A stretch of 64,000 nt of DNA, taken from assembly GCA_944470555.2 (NCBI GenBank), contig OX104127.1, forward strand, positions 129,953,113-130,017,112, given 5' to 3'. The notes under the pieces are model-generated. The model was not told the DNA's origin. It saw nothing but the letters and a program-made list of their open reading frames with translations, and ran no database searches. Origin of the DNA: Heterobilharzia americana. Its lineage: Eukaryota > Platyhelminthes > Trematoda > Strigeidida > Schistosomatidae. Below, in pieces: positions 50,947 to 62,768 of the stretch (positions are counted from its first letter, which is position 1; each line of letters starts with the position of its first letter). Position numbers and translations under genes: made by a program.

Positions 50947-51174
50947 GTTTTAATATAATCCCAGGGTGTTTGGGGAATTAAAATAAGATTTTTCTGAACG
51001 ACTTGCTGTGAAAGCCGCAGTCTATTCAGCAGAATGTTTGGATTCTTTATTAATTGGTTAACATAGTAATAAAAAGTTCAAATATTCTGCTGGAGAAGCT
51101 TCAGCTTACACAGCAAAACATTCAGAAAACTCTTGTTTCGATTGCCCAAACACGCTGAAGTTATATTAAAATGC
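50947..51174. repeat. Imperfect inverted repeat (foldback), arms about 95 bp
   Basis: Arm one (50947-51040) and the reverse complement of arm two (51079-51174) share TTTTAATATAA, GTGTTTGGG, TTTTCTGAA and CAGCAGAAT in the same order, about three quarters identical by eye, with a 38-bp spacer. It may be a remnant of a foldback or MITE-like element. No target duplication was recognised. Confidence 0.75.
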
Positions 51175-52057
51175 ATCCTTATAATGCCTCCTTAGATTTA
51201 GGTCCAAGTTTCGCATCACTAAAGTCAGTCATTAGGCTTAGCATATCAGTTTATTGTATCATTCGAAACTTATATCGCTGCAGTTGTAGCATCGTAACAA
51301 TGAAATAAATAAAATTCCAAAAAATGATAAAACAATACTCTATCAAGTTTCCAGGAAATTTTCAGAAACTGTGCTTATTCGTTCAGTTGAATTATCTCTA
51401 AGATAACCAAAATCATTCAGTTTTGTGTCCAAGCTTATGACTTTGTTGCACTATTCAATAAAGACAAATAATGCTTTCAAAATTTGACCCGTGGTGATAA
51501 AAAGTGAGAATGATTACCTCAGATTGTTCGTTGTTTAATGAGAAACGGTTTGATATGATGTGGTTCGAATGAGTGTAAGCATTAATTTAAATATATATCG
51601 ATGATGATATATTTACCTCGTCTCAAGTTGTAGTTATGCAATCTAAGCATCTAATATAGGAAACGTTTTACCACAATGGCTATGGTACCAGTATTCTTGA
51701 GTATCATACTGACTAAACTGTTTGGACAACCGATTATTATTTAACCCCTATACCCCTTAGTAAGTTAGACTTCTTTCATTTATGAATTCTGCGTAAACTA
51801 AACCGAAGAGTTTCAACTTGTCCAACATGTAAACACTACGCTTAGTTATTCCGAGTTAAACCTGATATTTTAACCAGCGCATATTCGAAAGATTGTAGGT
51901 AAAACAAACTAAAAACTCACAAATTTTAACTCAAGATTTTGTGAAGATAATTCTGATTTAAATAGTGTTAATGTTGTAGAGTTGTATAACAATATTAGAA
52001 TAACTCTATAGAAGAAGTTTAGCGGGAGCATAATTTTTTACATCGAAATCAGTCACT

Positions 52058-52185
52058 GAGATGCAGGTACCCCCAGCTGATAAACCCCAAATAGGGTGAA
52101 AAGCGCATCCTGAATTCCACTGCCAGTCACAACATAAGTAGCTGTCTAGTGACGAACTGAAGCTGAACTGGTTGAATAAGTAATA
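52058..52185 (+). repeat. Sm-alpha-type repeat with degenerate hammerhead
   Basis: GATGCAGGTACCCCCAG, then CTGATAA, then ACCC-CAAATA-GGGT, GAAA, AGCGCATC and CTGAATTCCACTGCC match the order of the schistosome Sm-alpha satellite/SINE ribozyme. Confidence 0.75.
52071..52115 (+). ncRNA. Degenerate Sm-alpha hammerhead ribozyme
   Basis: The core has CTGATAA (52077-52083) where CTGATGA is required, changing the catalytic G8. Stem II (52084-52087 with 52094-52097) is still fully paired, with an A-T closing pair in place of the family's G-C. GAAA is intact at 52098-52101. Stems I and III carry mismatches. It is predicted to be inactive. Confidence 0.7.
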
Positions 52186-52187
52186 CT

Positions 52188-52401
52188 TAATTCCATACTA
52201 GATTTGTTTATCTGATATATAGCCCACGGTGATACAGTATTATTTACTTGATTACGTTTCGAGCATAAATTATTGCTCATAATCATATCATATCACATTG
52301 ATATGATTATGAGCAGAAATTTATGCTCAAAAGGTAATCAAGTAAATAATATTGTATCACTGTGGGCTATATATCAGATAAACACATCTAATATAGAATT
52401 A
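52188..52401. repeat. Long near-perfect hairpin, arms about 85-100 bp
   Basis: Arm 52206-52290 and arm 52299-52383 (85 bp each) are reverse complements with only a few mismatches and an 8-nt loop; weaker pairing extends to about 52188 and 52401. The strand before the loop contains ATTACGTTTCGAGCATAAAT. The sequence beyond the right arm (CCACAGTGCCCAAGTTTTAC) matches 36997-37015 in reverse. Confidence 0.9.
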
Positions 52402-55400
52402 CATTCTACCACAGTGCCCAAGTTTTACACTTATATTAAGTGATACTTAAACATAAGTTCATTTTCAGACCATAGGTTGCCAAGCCAGAACTTCTCGTCA
52501 CATTATTTATTGTGTTGAATTAGAGATGAAGAACAGCTAATCAACTGTTGATGAGACTGGTTAGGAAACTAGCATTTATATAACCCATAATATGACTCCA
52601 AAATAAAATGTGTATTAAAAGTCTCATAAGTACCACTTTATAATCACGAAAAGAACAATGGTAGACCGTTATATCATAGTATTTCAAAGAAGGCTTGTAC
52701 GATGACAAAATCTGATGAATCTTCATTTGGGATGTTATGTAATTGTAAATGATAGAGAATTCATCGTAAATACATTTCATTAGTATTAGTGCGAGCGTAT
52801 CAACAATTTGAGGTTAATTTATTTATTTATGTATGCATACTTGTGAATGCATTATTGATAAACTAACAATGAAGCAGTCAAAAGTTTAGTGAAACGTGAA
52901 ATCACAAAATTTTCAAGTGAATTGGAGATAAAATTTCAATTTTTTCACTTATAGTTTTTCAGAGTTAACACGTTTCTTGAGGAAAGTACTATATCCCTGT
53001 TTTGTTCATATTCAATGAAAACATTAGTCTGTTTCAACGGTTTTTGAAATGACTTACTCTAAATGTTGAATTTAAATAGTCCTAATACACTGAACTAAGA
53101 CCTAGTTACTTAACTATTCTACTCCTATCTTGTTGATATTATGCAATAAAATTGATAACTCAGTAGTGGATACAATATCTCAGACTAAGAGGAAAGGAAG
53201 GACAAAAAGTTCTTTCCAAAAATTGTATTTCAAAACTTATTAAATACAAACACTTGCTTGATGACAAGTCCTGAGTTCAGAAAAGCGTTGTCCAGTGGTT
53301 CTAAAGGTTGTTTCATTTAAATTAGTCTGGCGTCAAGAAAAGGGACATATTCTCTTTGTATTCGTAATGAATTAAAATAAAATAAGCATACTTAGTACCC
53401 GTAGAATTTATATTCAGCACTTATACTACAAACATTTTTATTTGGCACAATATCGCTCTGACGTAAAATCTAGTAGGTAATTGCAATTGAAATACTTGTG
53501 ACTTTAAACAGCATCAAAACAAGGAAACTCTGAAATACCTACAAATCTTCATTGAAGTATTACACTGCAGAATAAAGCCAGTTAACCTTAAGAACAACTT
53601 GGTGAGCGAAACGAGCTTGTCTAATATTCTAAAATAACAGTTTAAAAATATTTCTTTCGATAATGATCAAAGAAACGCTTTTTCATTTATATCCTTTGAC
53701 TGAGTTAGTGGAATAATTTTGCATAGGTGGTCTGTAATGCTTTGTCATGAAATCAAATATACACAACAGCTGGGTAACTTCAACTTATGCGCACACTTGA
53801 ACATTTCAGTATTCATCAATGTAATTAAACAGAGAACGAAAGCATTCTAAAAACAGTAATGCGAATTCCATTACTTTTATCATTTCAATAAGTAGGTCGA
53901 CAGGCTTCCCTGTAGCTCTAAACAGCTAATTGCTATGAAATTATTTTTTACTCAGAAATTTTGTCATTTGAAGAATAATAGGTGGCCAGCCGTTTGTAAG
54001 GAATTCTCAACAGTCTGAACCTACAATTTTGTAAAAGCACTAACCTAAGAGTAGATTTCATTCAGATGTTGATTTACAGCTCATTGGTTTATAATGATAA
54101 TATCACCGCTCTTATTAATAATACCGTGACTGGTACTTTGAAACGGATTTTTTGTAGTTCTTTTAGACTGCACAACCTGAAGTGAGTCTTCAACAAAAAC
54201 CTGCTAGTAATCAACTTAGATCATTAGGCTGTATTTATCTCAACTAGCCACATTTACGTTGTCTTAGCAGTGCAGATCCTAAAACATTTTTGGATCTTGA
54301 GAACTACGCATTGTAGTTATGATTTGAATAATCCATACTATCTAGGAGAAGTAATTTTTTACGTCTGAATTAATGACTCTATTCAATCTTCTCAGAAATA
54401 TCGCATTATCTGTGATTGTATGGTGCCTTATTAGCTAAATGTATATCTTAATGACTTGTAGGTTTCGAAATACAAAACATCTAGAGACCAAACGCCACAC
54501 ATAATTAAAAGAAACAAATCTGCTGGTAAATGACCTGGTTTAATGTTCTAACACATTTGAACTTAATCGTCTGTCATTAGCAATTGAAACTTCAAGTTGT
54601 CCATTAAGAATTTTCTCTGAAGGAGAATTTCAGGTTTTTCTGGTAACTTAATATTCGATGTTTAGTTACTACTTGATTAAACTGAAGCTATATCAGTTTA
54701 TTTGTTGATAACGTTTCGTTTTTAAAGTTATACATTTCATACCACTATTTTACGTCATATGTGCAATGATTCAATAACTTCCTCTTCAAAATCACATTCT
54801 GAATCTTAGGTATTTGCTTACAGAAGTGAAGAAACATAACGGCGTGTAGATGTTATGTCTGTACAACCATCGATACAGATAATGACCATTTCGCATGATA
54901 AACCAGCATGTCAAGCTCATATAGTTGACTTCACAGGTAGCCTTAATCTTTCTTTTGACAATTTTTTCACAGTATGTTGAAGAATACATCAGTCGAGTAG
55001 GAGTTATTCAAATCCATTCACCTTTAAGATATTATTTAATTGGCAAATATTTATGATTAAACCAGTATTAAAACGGTTTCATGTTTAAATATATTCCTGT
55101 GGGCTTTCGCAATGACATTCAGATAGAAATATTTGACATTTCTTCAGAAGGCTTTATTTCATTATTTTAAACAAATCAGAATGTCATGTCGTTTTAATGA
55201 GTTTATGGGTGTTTGCATCAGAATTTTGAAATATATCACGAAAAGGTTTGCATGCAGGTGTCTTAAAAGATTGGTATCACAATCAGTCCAAAATACTCAA
55301 CAAACACAGTAACGAACTGCATAATAAGCTTTTTTGTAGGCCTACTTGTGAATTACATAAATATGGGCTTGATTCAGCTATAAAAATAGATTTAATGAAA

Positions 55401-58035
55401 TTATGTTTCCTGTAATAAACCTTTTTGCTCGTATAATCCTTGAGGACAAACAAAACAGATCAGTATTTTCATACATGTTTTTAATGATTACCTTAATTGT
55501 CTTATTTAGGCTTGATGCCTGCTTTTATTCAAAAAGGTGCCTTACACAGTATCGAAATTATGAAAAAATGCCATAGAATTTTTATTTCTCTTATTTTTGT
55601 CTGTTATGACTCATTGCATCGAGATCTCACAATTTAAAAATGCTTTGTGAAAAAACAAATTCTCGAACTATTGTCCAGGTTATGATTTGTTTCGTGGTGG
55701 CTAATAGTGCGATCCTGGATGAGCACTTCTTTGCACTTAGGAATCTTTATATGGATATACTTGCATTCTAGTGAGCAATGTTGTTACCTCCGAGACTGAA
55801 GCACATCGTACATGGATTAAAATGTCAGAGCGTTCTTCATTTTCTTATTGAGTTACACAAACCACCTTTTCCAAAACCAGTATCAGCTGTTTATTTAAAA
55901 TCGAAACAAATTAATCTTCAAGCAGTATCGAGGCGTCAGTAAAGGAGCCCAAATGCCAGTTGAGATAAATCAGTCCCCTTTGGTATAGAGACAAGATATT
56001 ATAAATATCAACAGATTTTGTCGAAGTTTCTCATAGTTCTATCTCGACGTTGTTTAAAGCGACTTTGTATAAAGGATATGAAAGATGAAAGATACCTCTG
56101 ACTTGATGAAATAAACACAGTCCTTATCGTCTATTCCTTTCAACTTTAATAAGATCACTTTGAGCAAAATAATTTTAAAACATTTAAAGACATATAATCC
56201 AATGTGTTAAAGTTTTCTCGAACAGTTTTTACTGCTTAGCATTAATTTCAGTATGTTCAATATATTATAACTCAGTGTGAATTCAGAATATTCAGTTTTT
56301 TACAAGGACAAGGAAAGGATAGCAAACTGAGAAAGAGTCAAATCAAGTCAAAGTACAAGGCAAGCTAATCTGGATGTTTCAACCAAGTGAATTAAACAGT
56401 ACAACAATTAAAAACCACATCATTTTCAGCTGCATAGCATGATGTGTAAAAATGAACAGAATAAACTTTACAAAGATCATTATCAGGAAGTTATTTAGGA
56501 AACAACTTCATCAATGTGTGCTCTATGAAATGAAGTTGTCTTACATAAAAATTTTTTTAGCGGCTGCTCAACGAAATCTAATTTTATACAAAAATATGCT
56601 AAGAGTTATGTAGTATTGATATATTTCATGAACTGAAAGCTGTTTGATGATATTACAGTGGTTAGACGTTATTAGAACCAAATAACTGTCGAATATCTAT
56701 TTAGCAAAATGTTATACTCACCTCTGCCGATCAGAAAAATAAAAATCGATTGCGAGTGCATAATGGTGAATGAGGATTCTGGTTTTACAGTCTGAAATGT
56801 TTGCAGATAAACTACTGAAAACAGATTCTTAGAAAACAAGAAAGTAGTCAGAGAAATTAAGCACCAGTTAAAAGTCTCTAACTGTACAAAACCTTTGAGG
56901 ACTGTCACTGTATTAGCCATGAAAAATATACTGAATGTAAGTCAAATTGGAAGGAAGTAAGATTTCAAAAATAGATAAATTTTAGCAGATGTTCCTAAAT
57001 GAATCCATTTCGTACATTGTCATATATGCTATGCATGATTTACTAAAGAGATACATGATGCAGTAATAAAGTTTAACAACAACCTAACCATCAGGTTGTT
57101 GATTGGGACTCTAGCGAGTGATGATTTTACTGAGAGTTACTGCACCAGTAATGAAAAATGCACATTGAAAGCACTTTATGAATGAAGAAAATTATAAGAA
57201 ATATTTCCAGGGAATTAAATTTGAAAGAAAAAAATTTATGTTGGTAATACAAACTTATTTTAGAGGTCTTATCTTTTATTAAAACTATACCTATTACACC
57301 ACCTCGTTATGATCAAAAAGCTGATTAATTTTTGAAATTGGAAACAAGTAACTATGTCTATAGAATCTAGATAACAGGTACTGCTTTAGATTTTGGCATA
57401 AAACGATTTTTTCCCACTTAATGCATACTTCTTGTCTGAAATAATTTAATTTTTAATTTTTTACTTTCCAAACGCAAAACGGAAGGATGAAAAAAAGACT
57501 TAGTTTGTCTTTCTAACAAAAGAAATCGTAAATTTACATCAGTGTTCAAGCGTAACAGTATACCTCTGTATGCCTTAACAGCCTTCATGCACATCTAGAA
57601 GTTTAGGGTTAGAAGCAACGTGACAACTAAGAAAAGAAGAGTATGTTATGAGAAGAGAATTTGAAAAACCCTCAAGATTTAGAGCACAAAGGGGAATGAT
57701 TACATTTCTACTGTTATGGCAGATTTACAAGGACTTTTCTTATGACCGACCACTGGTAGTTTATTTTCTGCATTTTGAAGGCATCAATCAGGTAACCTAC
57801 AATTCCCAGGAAGTGGAGTAAAAGATATATCATGTTTAAAGTATTGGGTAATGGTGATGATAATATGCAGTAGAATTTTAAAGTATTCAGTTTTTCTGGT
57901 AATAGGTGTAATCATCAACCATTACACAATGTTACATTTTACGGATGATACCAATACATAAATATTTAACTGTCTTAAAATAAAACCTGGTATGTAATTC
58001 ATTTGAAATGTTCTCAATGTTTTGATATTTTTCAG

Positions 58036-59019
58036 CTTACAAATGAGCCGTCAATGATTTCATTAGCACCTTCACTACCGCAACCATCTTCCTTACCACC
58101 ACTTATTCAAATGCAATCTAATTATGTGAACAACCGCTTACTACATTGTATTAATAATAGTAGAAATAACATGGATGGCGAAAGAATTAAACGACCTATG
58201 AATGCATTTATGGTATGGTCACGATTACAAAGGCGTAAAATGGCTGAAGAAAATCCTAAACTCCACAATTCTGAAATCAGTAAACAATTAGGAAACTTAT
58301 GGAAGTCTTTAACAAATGCAGATAAAACTCCTTTTATAGAAGAAGCCAATCGACTACGTGATTATCATATGAAACGTTATCCAAATTATAAATACTGTCC
58401 TCGAAGAAAGCGTAAACAACCAAATGCTAAAGGTTTACCACAGTATAAAGTTAAAACAGCTTCTGAACTACCACTTGGACTTGTCCTATGTCCAACACGT
58501 GCAAGCTCTTTTCAAGCTACAAGAGTAACACGAGTGTCACATATTGTGGCTCAACCATTTAATAAAACATATGTCCCCATTTTAGCACCTACAATGAGAC
58601 CATGTGAAAATACACCTACGAGAAATATTTGTTTGAGCAATGTAGATTATAAACCAGAACAGTTTATTCTACCTTCGCCTATGATGACGCATGCGTACAA
58701 CAAACCCATGTCAAATTGTCACCCTCCTGTCCAAAATATGATATTAGATGACACAGCAAATTTTCAGCCAGCTGACGCAAATTATCCTCCATATAAAATT
58801 CAAATGGAGAATACACCTTATTATAACAATTATATTCGAGACAGTACTACTGATTTTGTTGATGAACGAGAATTTTATACAAGCTTAAATATATGTCAAC
58901 CGACTACTAGTAATGATATGAATGGTAGTAATCACGAATCTTCCATTTACGATACATCACATTCTCCAGAAACATACTCGCGTTTTTTAGATTCAATTGA
59001 TTTACAGACATTTTTCTAA
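58036..59019 (+). CDS. SoxB-like transcription factor, HMG-box exon
   Basis: After the acceptor TTTTTCAG at 58035 the exon reads in phase 0 as LTNEPSM and ends at TAA (59017-59019), 327 codons. The HMG box spans about 58183-58413: [14 protein letters not shown], then [19 protein letters not shown], then LGNLWKSL and [12 protein letters not shown]. The [11 protein letters not shown] signature is diagnostic of Sox proteins, and QRRKMA.ENPK.HNSEISK is closest to SoxB members by memory. A Sox HMG box binds the DNA minor groove at (A/T)ACAA(A/T)-type sites and bends DNA; SoxB proteins act in stem and neural cell fate in animals. A basic stretch at the box end (PRRKRKQP) fits a nuclear localisation signal. 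The C-terminal part is rich in Asn, Tyr, Pro and Thr with no other domain. The upstream exon 8.86 kb away has matching phase. Confidence 0.95.
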   Translation, partial: LTNEPSMISLAPSLPQPSSLPPLIQMQSNYVNNRLLHCINNSRNNMDGERIKRPMNAFMVWSRLQRRKMAEENPKLHNSEISKQLGNLWKSLTNADKTPFIEEANRLRDYHMKRYPNYKYCPRRKRKQPNAKGLPQYKVKTASELPLGLVLCPTRASSFQATRVTRVSHIVAQPFNKTYVPILAPTMRPCENTPTRNICLSNVDYKPEQFILPSPMMTHAYNKPMSNCHPPVQNMILDDTANFQPADANYPPYKIQMENTPYYNNYIRDSTTDFVDEREFYTSLNICQPTTSNDMNGSNHESSIYDTSHSPETYSRFLDSIDLQTFF

Positions 59020-59931
59020 GATTATTCACTTGAAATTTTTGTTTTTCCCCTTCATTATACATTAATACATGTAGATGTTAACACAAGTCTAGTCAAATTC
59101 GTCTCAATCATTATAAAGAAGTTTGTTTAAGCGCTTTACAACATATACTAAGTTTCGTGTAGCACACTCAAATATTGCTTTACTAAAAAAGCATAGGGTA
59201 GTTAGATCTCTTCCAAACTAAGCTTTTCCTGTCGTTATTATCCGAAATGATGTAGAATAGTCATTTCTTAAACTCTGAAATTCAAAAATGCAATTTCGGC
59301 CATTACATTTACGAGTTTATCAGCTTTCAGAATAGAAAAATTTGTATTTAGACAAACTACTTGTAAATTTTCCTCATACTACTTTTTAAAAAATGTTTAG
59401 ATTTATTTTTGCTGTTGTTCTGGTTATAACGACCATTGTTTCAAAAGGTTTCATCTTAGCGAAGAAGCTTTTACTCAGGGTTAATTTGGCTGTATTCTTA
59501 TTTTCATGGTTAAAGTGTAATATTTCCACTTTATTATTTTTTATTAATAAATGTAGCTTATTTGACGTTAAAATACGTGAAACCAGACCATATCTATCAT
59601 TGCATTGTGAACTTGTTTTAATAACTCATTTTCTGAGTACTTGTTATGCATAACTTCAGTTACTTTTGTGTGAAGAATTTAAGGCTTTCTGAAAACAATG
59701 AGATTTGCGTTACAAAAATGACTTTTGCTTTGATTTATAAGATTACGTTATAGTGAAAAATAAATTTATCTGAAAATTTGTTTACATCCCAGCCAGCTAA
59801 GAGGTTCCCCGTTTAGAAAATAAACAAGAGAGATACTATTCACCAGGGATAATATTTACTGTGGGTTTTTAATCTAAAAATGTTAGAAGCTAAGGAATGT
59901 GAACGAGGAACGAAAAATAGCAGAACTGCGT
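59020..59931 (+). other. 3' untranslated/flanking region of the Sox-like gene
   Basis: AT-rich, with candidate polyadenylation signals AATAAA at 59546-59551 and again near 59760. The open frame at 59393-59653 is hydrophobic by AT-rich composition and is probably chance. No gene is recognised. Confidence 0.5.
59546..59551 (+). terminator. Candidate polyadenylation signal
   Basis: AATAAA lies 527 bp after the Sox stop codon. A second candidate lies about 0.2 kb further on. Neither can be chosen without transcript data. Confidence 0.35.
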
Positions 59932-60181
59932 TGATTAGTCACTGGAGTGCAACCAATTTCATGTTGTCTAGTCCTGAGTAGAGACCGGATCCTATCGATC
60001 ATATTTGCAATGTGGCAACCAAGCTTCCTGCCGATTGACTCCAACCAACTAACATCTACTAATGTGCACTGCGATGCTGAGCTTCCTAGCTTGGTTTCCA
60101 CATTGCAAATATGATCGATAGGATCTGGTCTGCACTCAGAACTAGACAACATGAAATTGGTTGCACTCCCGTGACCAATCA
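59932..60181. repeat. Inverted repeat with about 95-bp arms
   Basis: Arm 59932-60027 and arm 60088-60181 are reverse complements at roughly nine in ten positions by eye, sharing GTGCAACCAATTTCATGTTG, ATCCTATCGATCATATTTGC and AATGTGG. The 60-bp centre holds CTTCCTGCCGATTG followed by CCAACCAACTAACAT, which recurs at 60357-60389. Confidence 0.88.
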
Positions 60182-60389
60182 GTACATATAAGCCAGTCCT
60201 GCAGGAAGTCAACAGCAGCCCGAATGGCTCAGTGGTAAAGTCGCCGACTATAACAGTGGATGACGCAGGTTCGAATCTCAGGCTGGATATCAGTTCTGTC
60301 GAGGTTGCAGATACGCCCTGCTGACGAGCGCCAAAACCACAAAACCTAGATCCAGGGCTTCCTGCCGATTGCCTACAACCAACTAACAT
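60023..60389. repeat. Unit of about 334 bp flanked by direct repeats, with tRNA-like part
   Basis: GCTTCCTGCCGATTG followed by CAACCAACTAACAT occurs at 60023-60055 and 60357-60389. Between them lie the second arm of the inverted repeat and a tRNA-like segment. A diverged partial copy in reverse lies at about 63895-64000, so this is a dispersed or once tandem repeat. Confidence 0.65.
60217..60285 (+). repeat. tRNA-like SINE head
   Basis: TGGCTCAGTGGTAAAG (A-box-like, 60225-60240) and GGTTCGAATC (B box, 60269-60278) stand 28 bp apart, as in a tRNA. The T-arm and acceptor pairing is poor, so it is a tRNA-derived repeat rather than a working gene. Confidence 0.6.
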
Positions 60390-60527
60390 AGCAGAACTAC
60401 CTCTGGAATATCACTTTTCACTAAGCCGTGCAAAAAATTATAAACTCTGTTTTAGGTTAGGATTTCTTTCGCAAGAGAATTGAACACAACAACTGTACAG
60501 TAGTAACGTACTCGTCTGGGGTCTATC

Positions 60528-60715
60528 CTAGGGAAGCTGTTGTTCAATGGACTAGGTACTCGACTTACGGTTAGTGGGTCACAAGTTCGAGGCTCAACCC
60601 GCCGAAAGAGGCTGGAGCAACTGGATATTGTCGCAAGCTCCTACATAATAGAGATAGCTAGTTTCCTACCACATGGATGCGAAAGTGATTGCTGAATACA
60701 TTTCAATTTCCGACT
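60528..60715 (+). repeat. tRNA-derived SINE-like repeat, second copy of the 16.2-kb family
   Basis: The head has TTGTTCAATGGACTAGG and AGTTCGAGGCTC. The tail ATGCGAAAGTGATTGCTGAA followed by TACATTTCA matches the copy at 16203-16395. Confidence 0.6.
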
Positions 60716-61010
60716 GTGGGGGAATTATATCATCGTACTTTAGTAACACAAGTTATAAAAACATCAGTTTTATATACCTTCTCATGGAAGTGCTATTTAA
60801 AATGTGAACCTTATGTGAAAACAGACACATTTTTTAACAGAGTAAACTGAATTGAATCCAAACTTCAATAATCCTCTACGATGATACAAAGCAACCAGTG
60901 AAGATGGAAAAGGTAATATGATTACAGATATCCCATTAAAAATTACTTACAACTCTTTCGATCACATACTGCAATCATTCAGTGAGTAATTTCAATCTAT
61001 GTTGAAGTTA

Positions 61011-61230
61011 ATGGGGATTTTAATTTTGAGATAGCATTCACCTATGACTGATATCAGTTGGACCACACTTGGAAACCTGGGAGCACTGGATAGCTGTTTC
61101 ATCCCAGTATGGGACTCATCAGCGGTGCGCACCCACGATCCCATTGGGAATTGAACTCAGGACCTTCAGGTCTTATGACGAAAGCTCTAACCATTGAGCT
61201 ACTAGGCTGCAGTTCAGTGGTTCACAGTTC
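61011..61230 (-). repeat. Hammerhead SINE copy (minus strand), core nearly intact
   Basis: The minus strand reads CTGATGA, stem II GTCCCATACTGGGAT, GAAA and CAGCTATC. The invariant core is present, but stem III has a C-A mismatch (CTATC instead of CTGTC), stem I has one mismatch and stem II closes with a G-U pair. The tRNA-like head reads TAGCTCAATGGTTAGAGC. Confidence 0.75.
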
Positions 61231-61915
61231 CCAACTTCTATCAGTTGGAGATATTGGGTGACTGACTATCACTTAAGGTCTTCAGTTGGCATCCATTTCT
61301 CTACCAACCTGTTGATCTCCCAAATCACGGATTCTTATTAGAGTTTTGTGATATCCATTTGGAAGCGTCACTAATGAGCATTATAGAGTAACGTATTTTT
61401 AGGGCAATAGGGATTTTAATTTTGAGGTAGTATTTCGCATGGCTAACCTCACCTATTTAACTAGCTCACTAGTTACTAGCCGGTCCTGAGCTCACATAAA
61501 GAGGGAAGGTTGGGCATAGGGCTAGCAACCCTACCCCGTAAGACCAATTCAACCGCTACAGAAACTTCACAGAACAAACATGACATAAAAAATAAAAACA
61601 AACTTATTCCTCTCTGGAGTTGGAGAGACGAAATGACTCCAGTTGGTGAATGCCTCCAGGAAGCCAATTGCCCCACGTGTCTTCTCTTCTCTCAATGAAA
61701 GCAAAAGTAAGGATGGGGATATGGAATGTCCACACCATGTAGGAACCTACCAAGGCTGCCCAGATTGCCAAAGAGATGAGGAGGTATGGCATGAAGGTGC
61801 TTAGAATCTGCGAAAGCAGATGTAATGGAAGTGGACTCTCTAAACTGTCAACTGCAGAGTCAATAATCCACTTCGACATTGTCATGCAGACGACAACCAT
61901 GAGCATACTGAGGGA

Positions 61916-62332
61916 ATGGCTACCATAATGTCTCTGAGAGCATCAAAGGCTCCCTCTCATGCAGTGGAAACCAATCTTCTTCTTCATCAGGATCATGACA
62001 GGAAGGCTCAACTCAAAAGGAAGGAAAGTCACAATCGTACAATGCTATACTGTGGACCTACAAATAATGCAGATGAAGAGAGGAAGGAGGAATTCTACAG
62101 ACAACTGAAATCGACACTGGACAAGACCTCAGTTGGCGACACCAACATTCTAATGGGCGACATGATTGCCAAATTGGAAGCGGACAACACAGGAAAAAGA
62201 CTTATCATGGGTCGAGAGGCATTTGGGGAAATGAATGAGAGTGAAGAACTGTTTGCAGATTTCTGCGCCTCTAATAATTTGGTGAGTGGAGACACTGTAT
62301 ACAAGCACAAGGATATTCACAAAGTGACATGA
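61916..62332 (+). pseudogene. RTE endonuclease, partial
   Basis: This 138-codon frame contains GPTNNADEERKEEFYRQLKS and TNILMGDMIAKLEADNTGK, corresponding to the middle of the APE-type endonuclease, and SNNLVSGDTVYKHKDIHKVT toward the end. A stop and a frame change separate it from the KVRMGIWNVHTM start upstream and from the linker downstream. Confidence 0.82.
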
Positions 62333-62468
62333 ATTTGAGTTCACCAGATGGACACACTAATAATCAGATCGACTTCATCTCAATATGAAGAAAGTGGAGA
62401 TGGAGACAGCCTACTGGACACAAGATGAAGAAGTGAAGCAGATGTAGGTTCATACCACTCACTATCAA

Positions 62469-62768
62469 GTGCAAGGAACCTTCCAAATCAAGTTGAAGGC
62501 CTTGATAGAAGTTTGTGATAAGCCACAGCTCAAGTTCAACACCAAGAACAGAACAGGAACTGGAGGACAAAACTACAAAGGAGATCTTCACGTCAGTCAG
62601 CCAGTTATCAGGAAAAAATGGGAGACATTAGGCAACATCCGTGAAGAAACCTGCATGGAAGAACACTGGAACTCTTTGAAAGAGACGTGGAAGAAAACCC
62701 GCATAACCATGTTAGGAATGATGAAATACAGGATGAGGAATGGATCTCGATGGAAACATGGAAACTGA
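62469..62768 (+). pseudogene. RTE linker before the polymerase
   Basis: The frame reads KPQLKFNTKNRTGTGGQNYK and then DLHVSQPVIRKKWETLGNIR, a match to the minus-strand copy at 33735-33980. It ends just before the 1-kb deletion junction at about 62770. Confidence 0.78.

Larger units (their letters stand above)
49176..58035 (+). other. Long intron of the Sox-like gene (8.86 kb)
   Basis: It runs from GTAAGT at 49176 to TTTTTCAG ending at 58035. No strong coding exon is visible inside. It contains a foldback repeat (50947-51174), a degenerate Sm-alpha hammerhead repeat (52058-52185) and a long hairpin (52188-52401). The remainder is AT-rich. A small extra exon cannot be excluded. Confidence 0.65.

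Noticed and set aside
59393..59653. 86-codon hydrophobic frame after the Sox gene
   Set aside because: Hydrophobicity follows from T-rich composition; it lies in the probable 3' untranslated region and has no family match.
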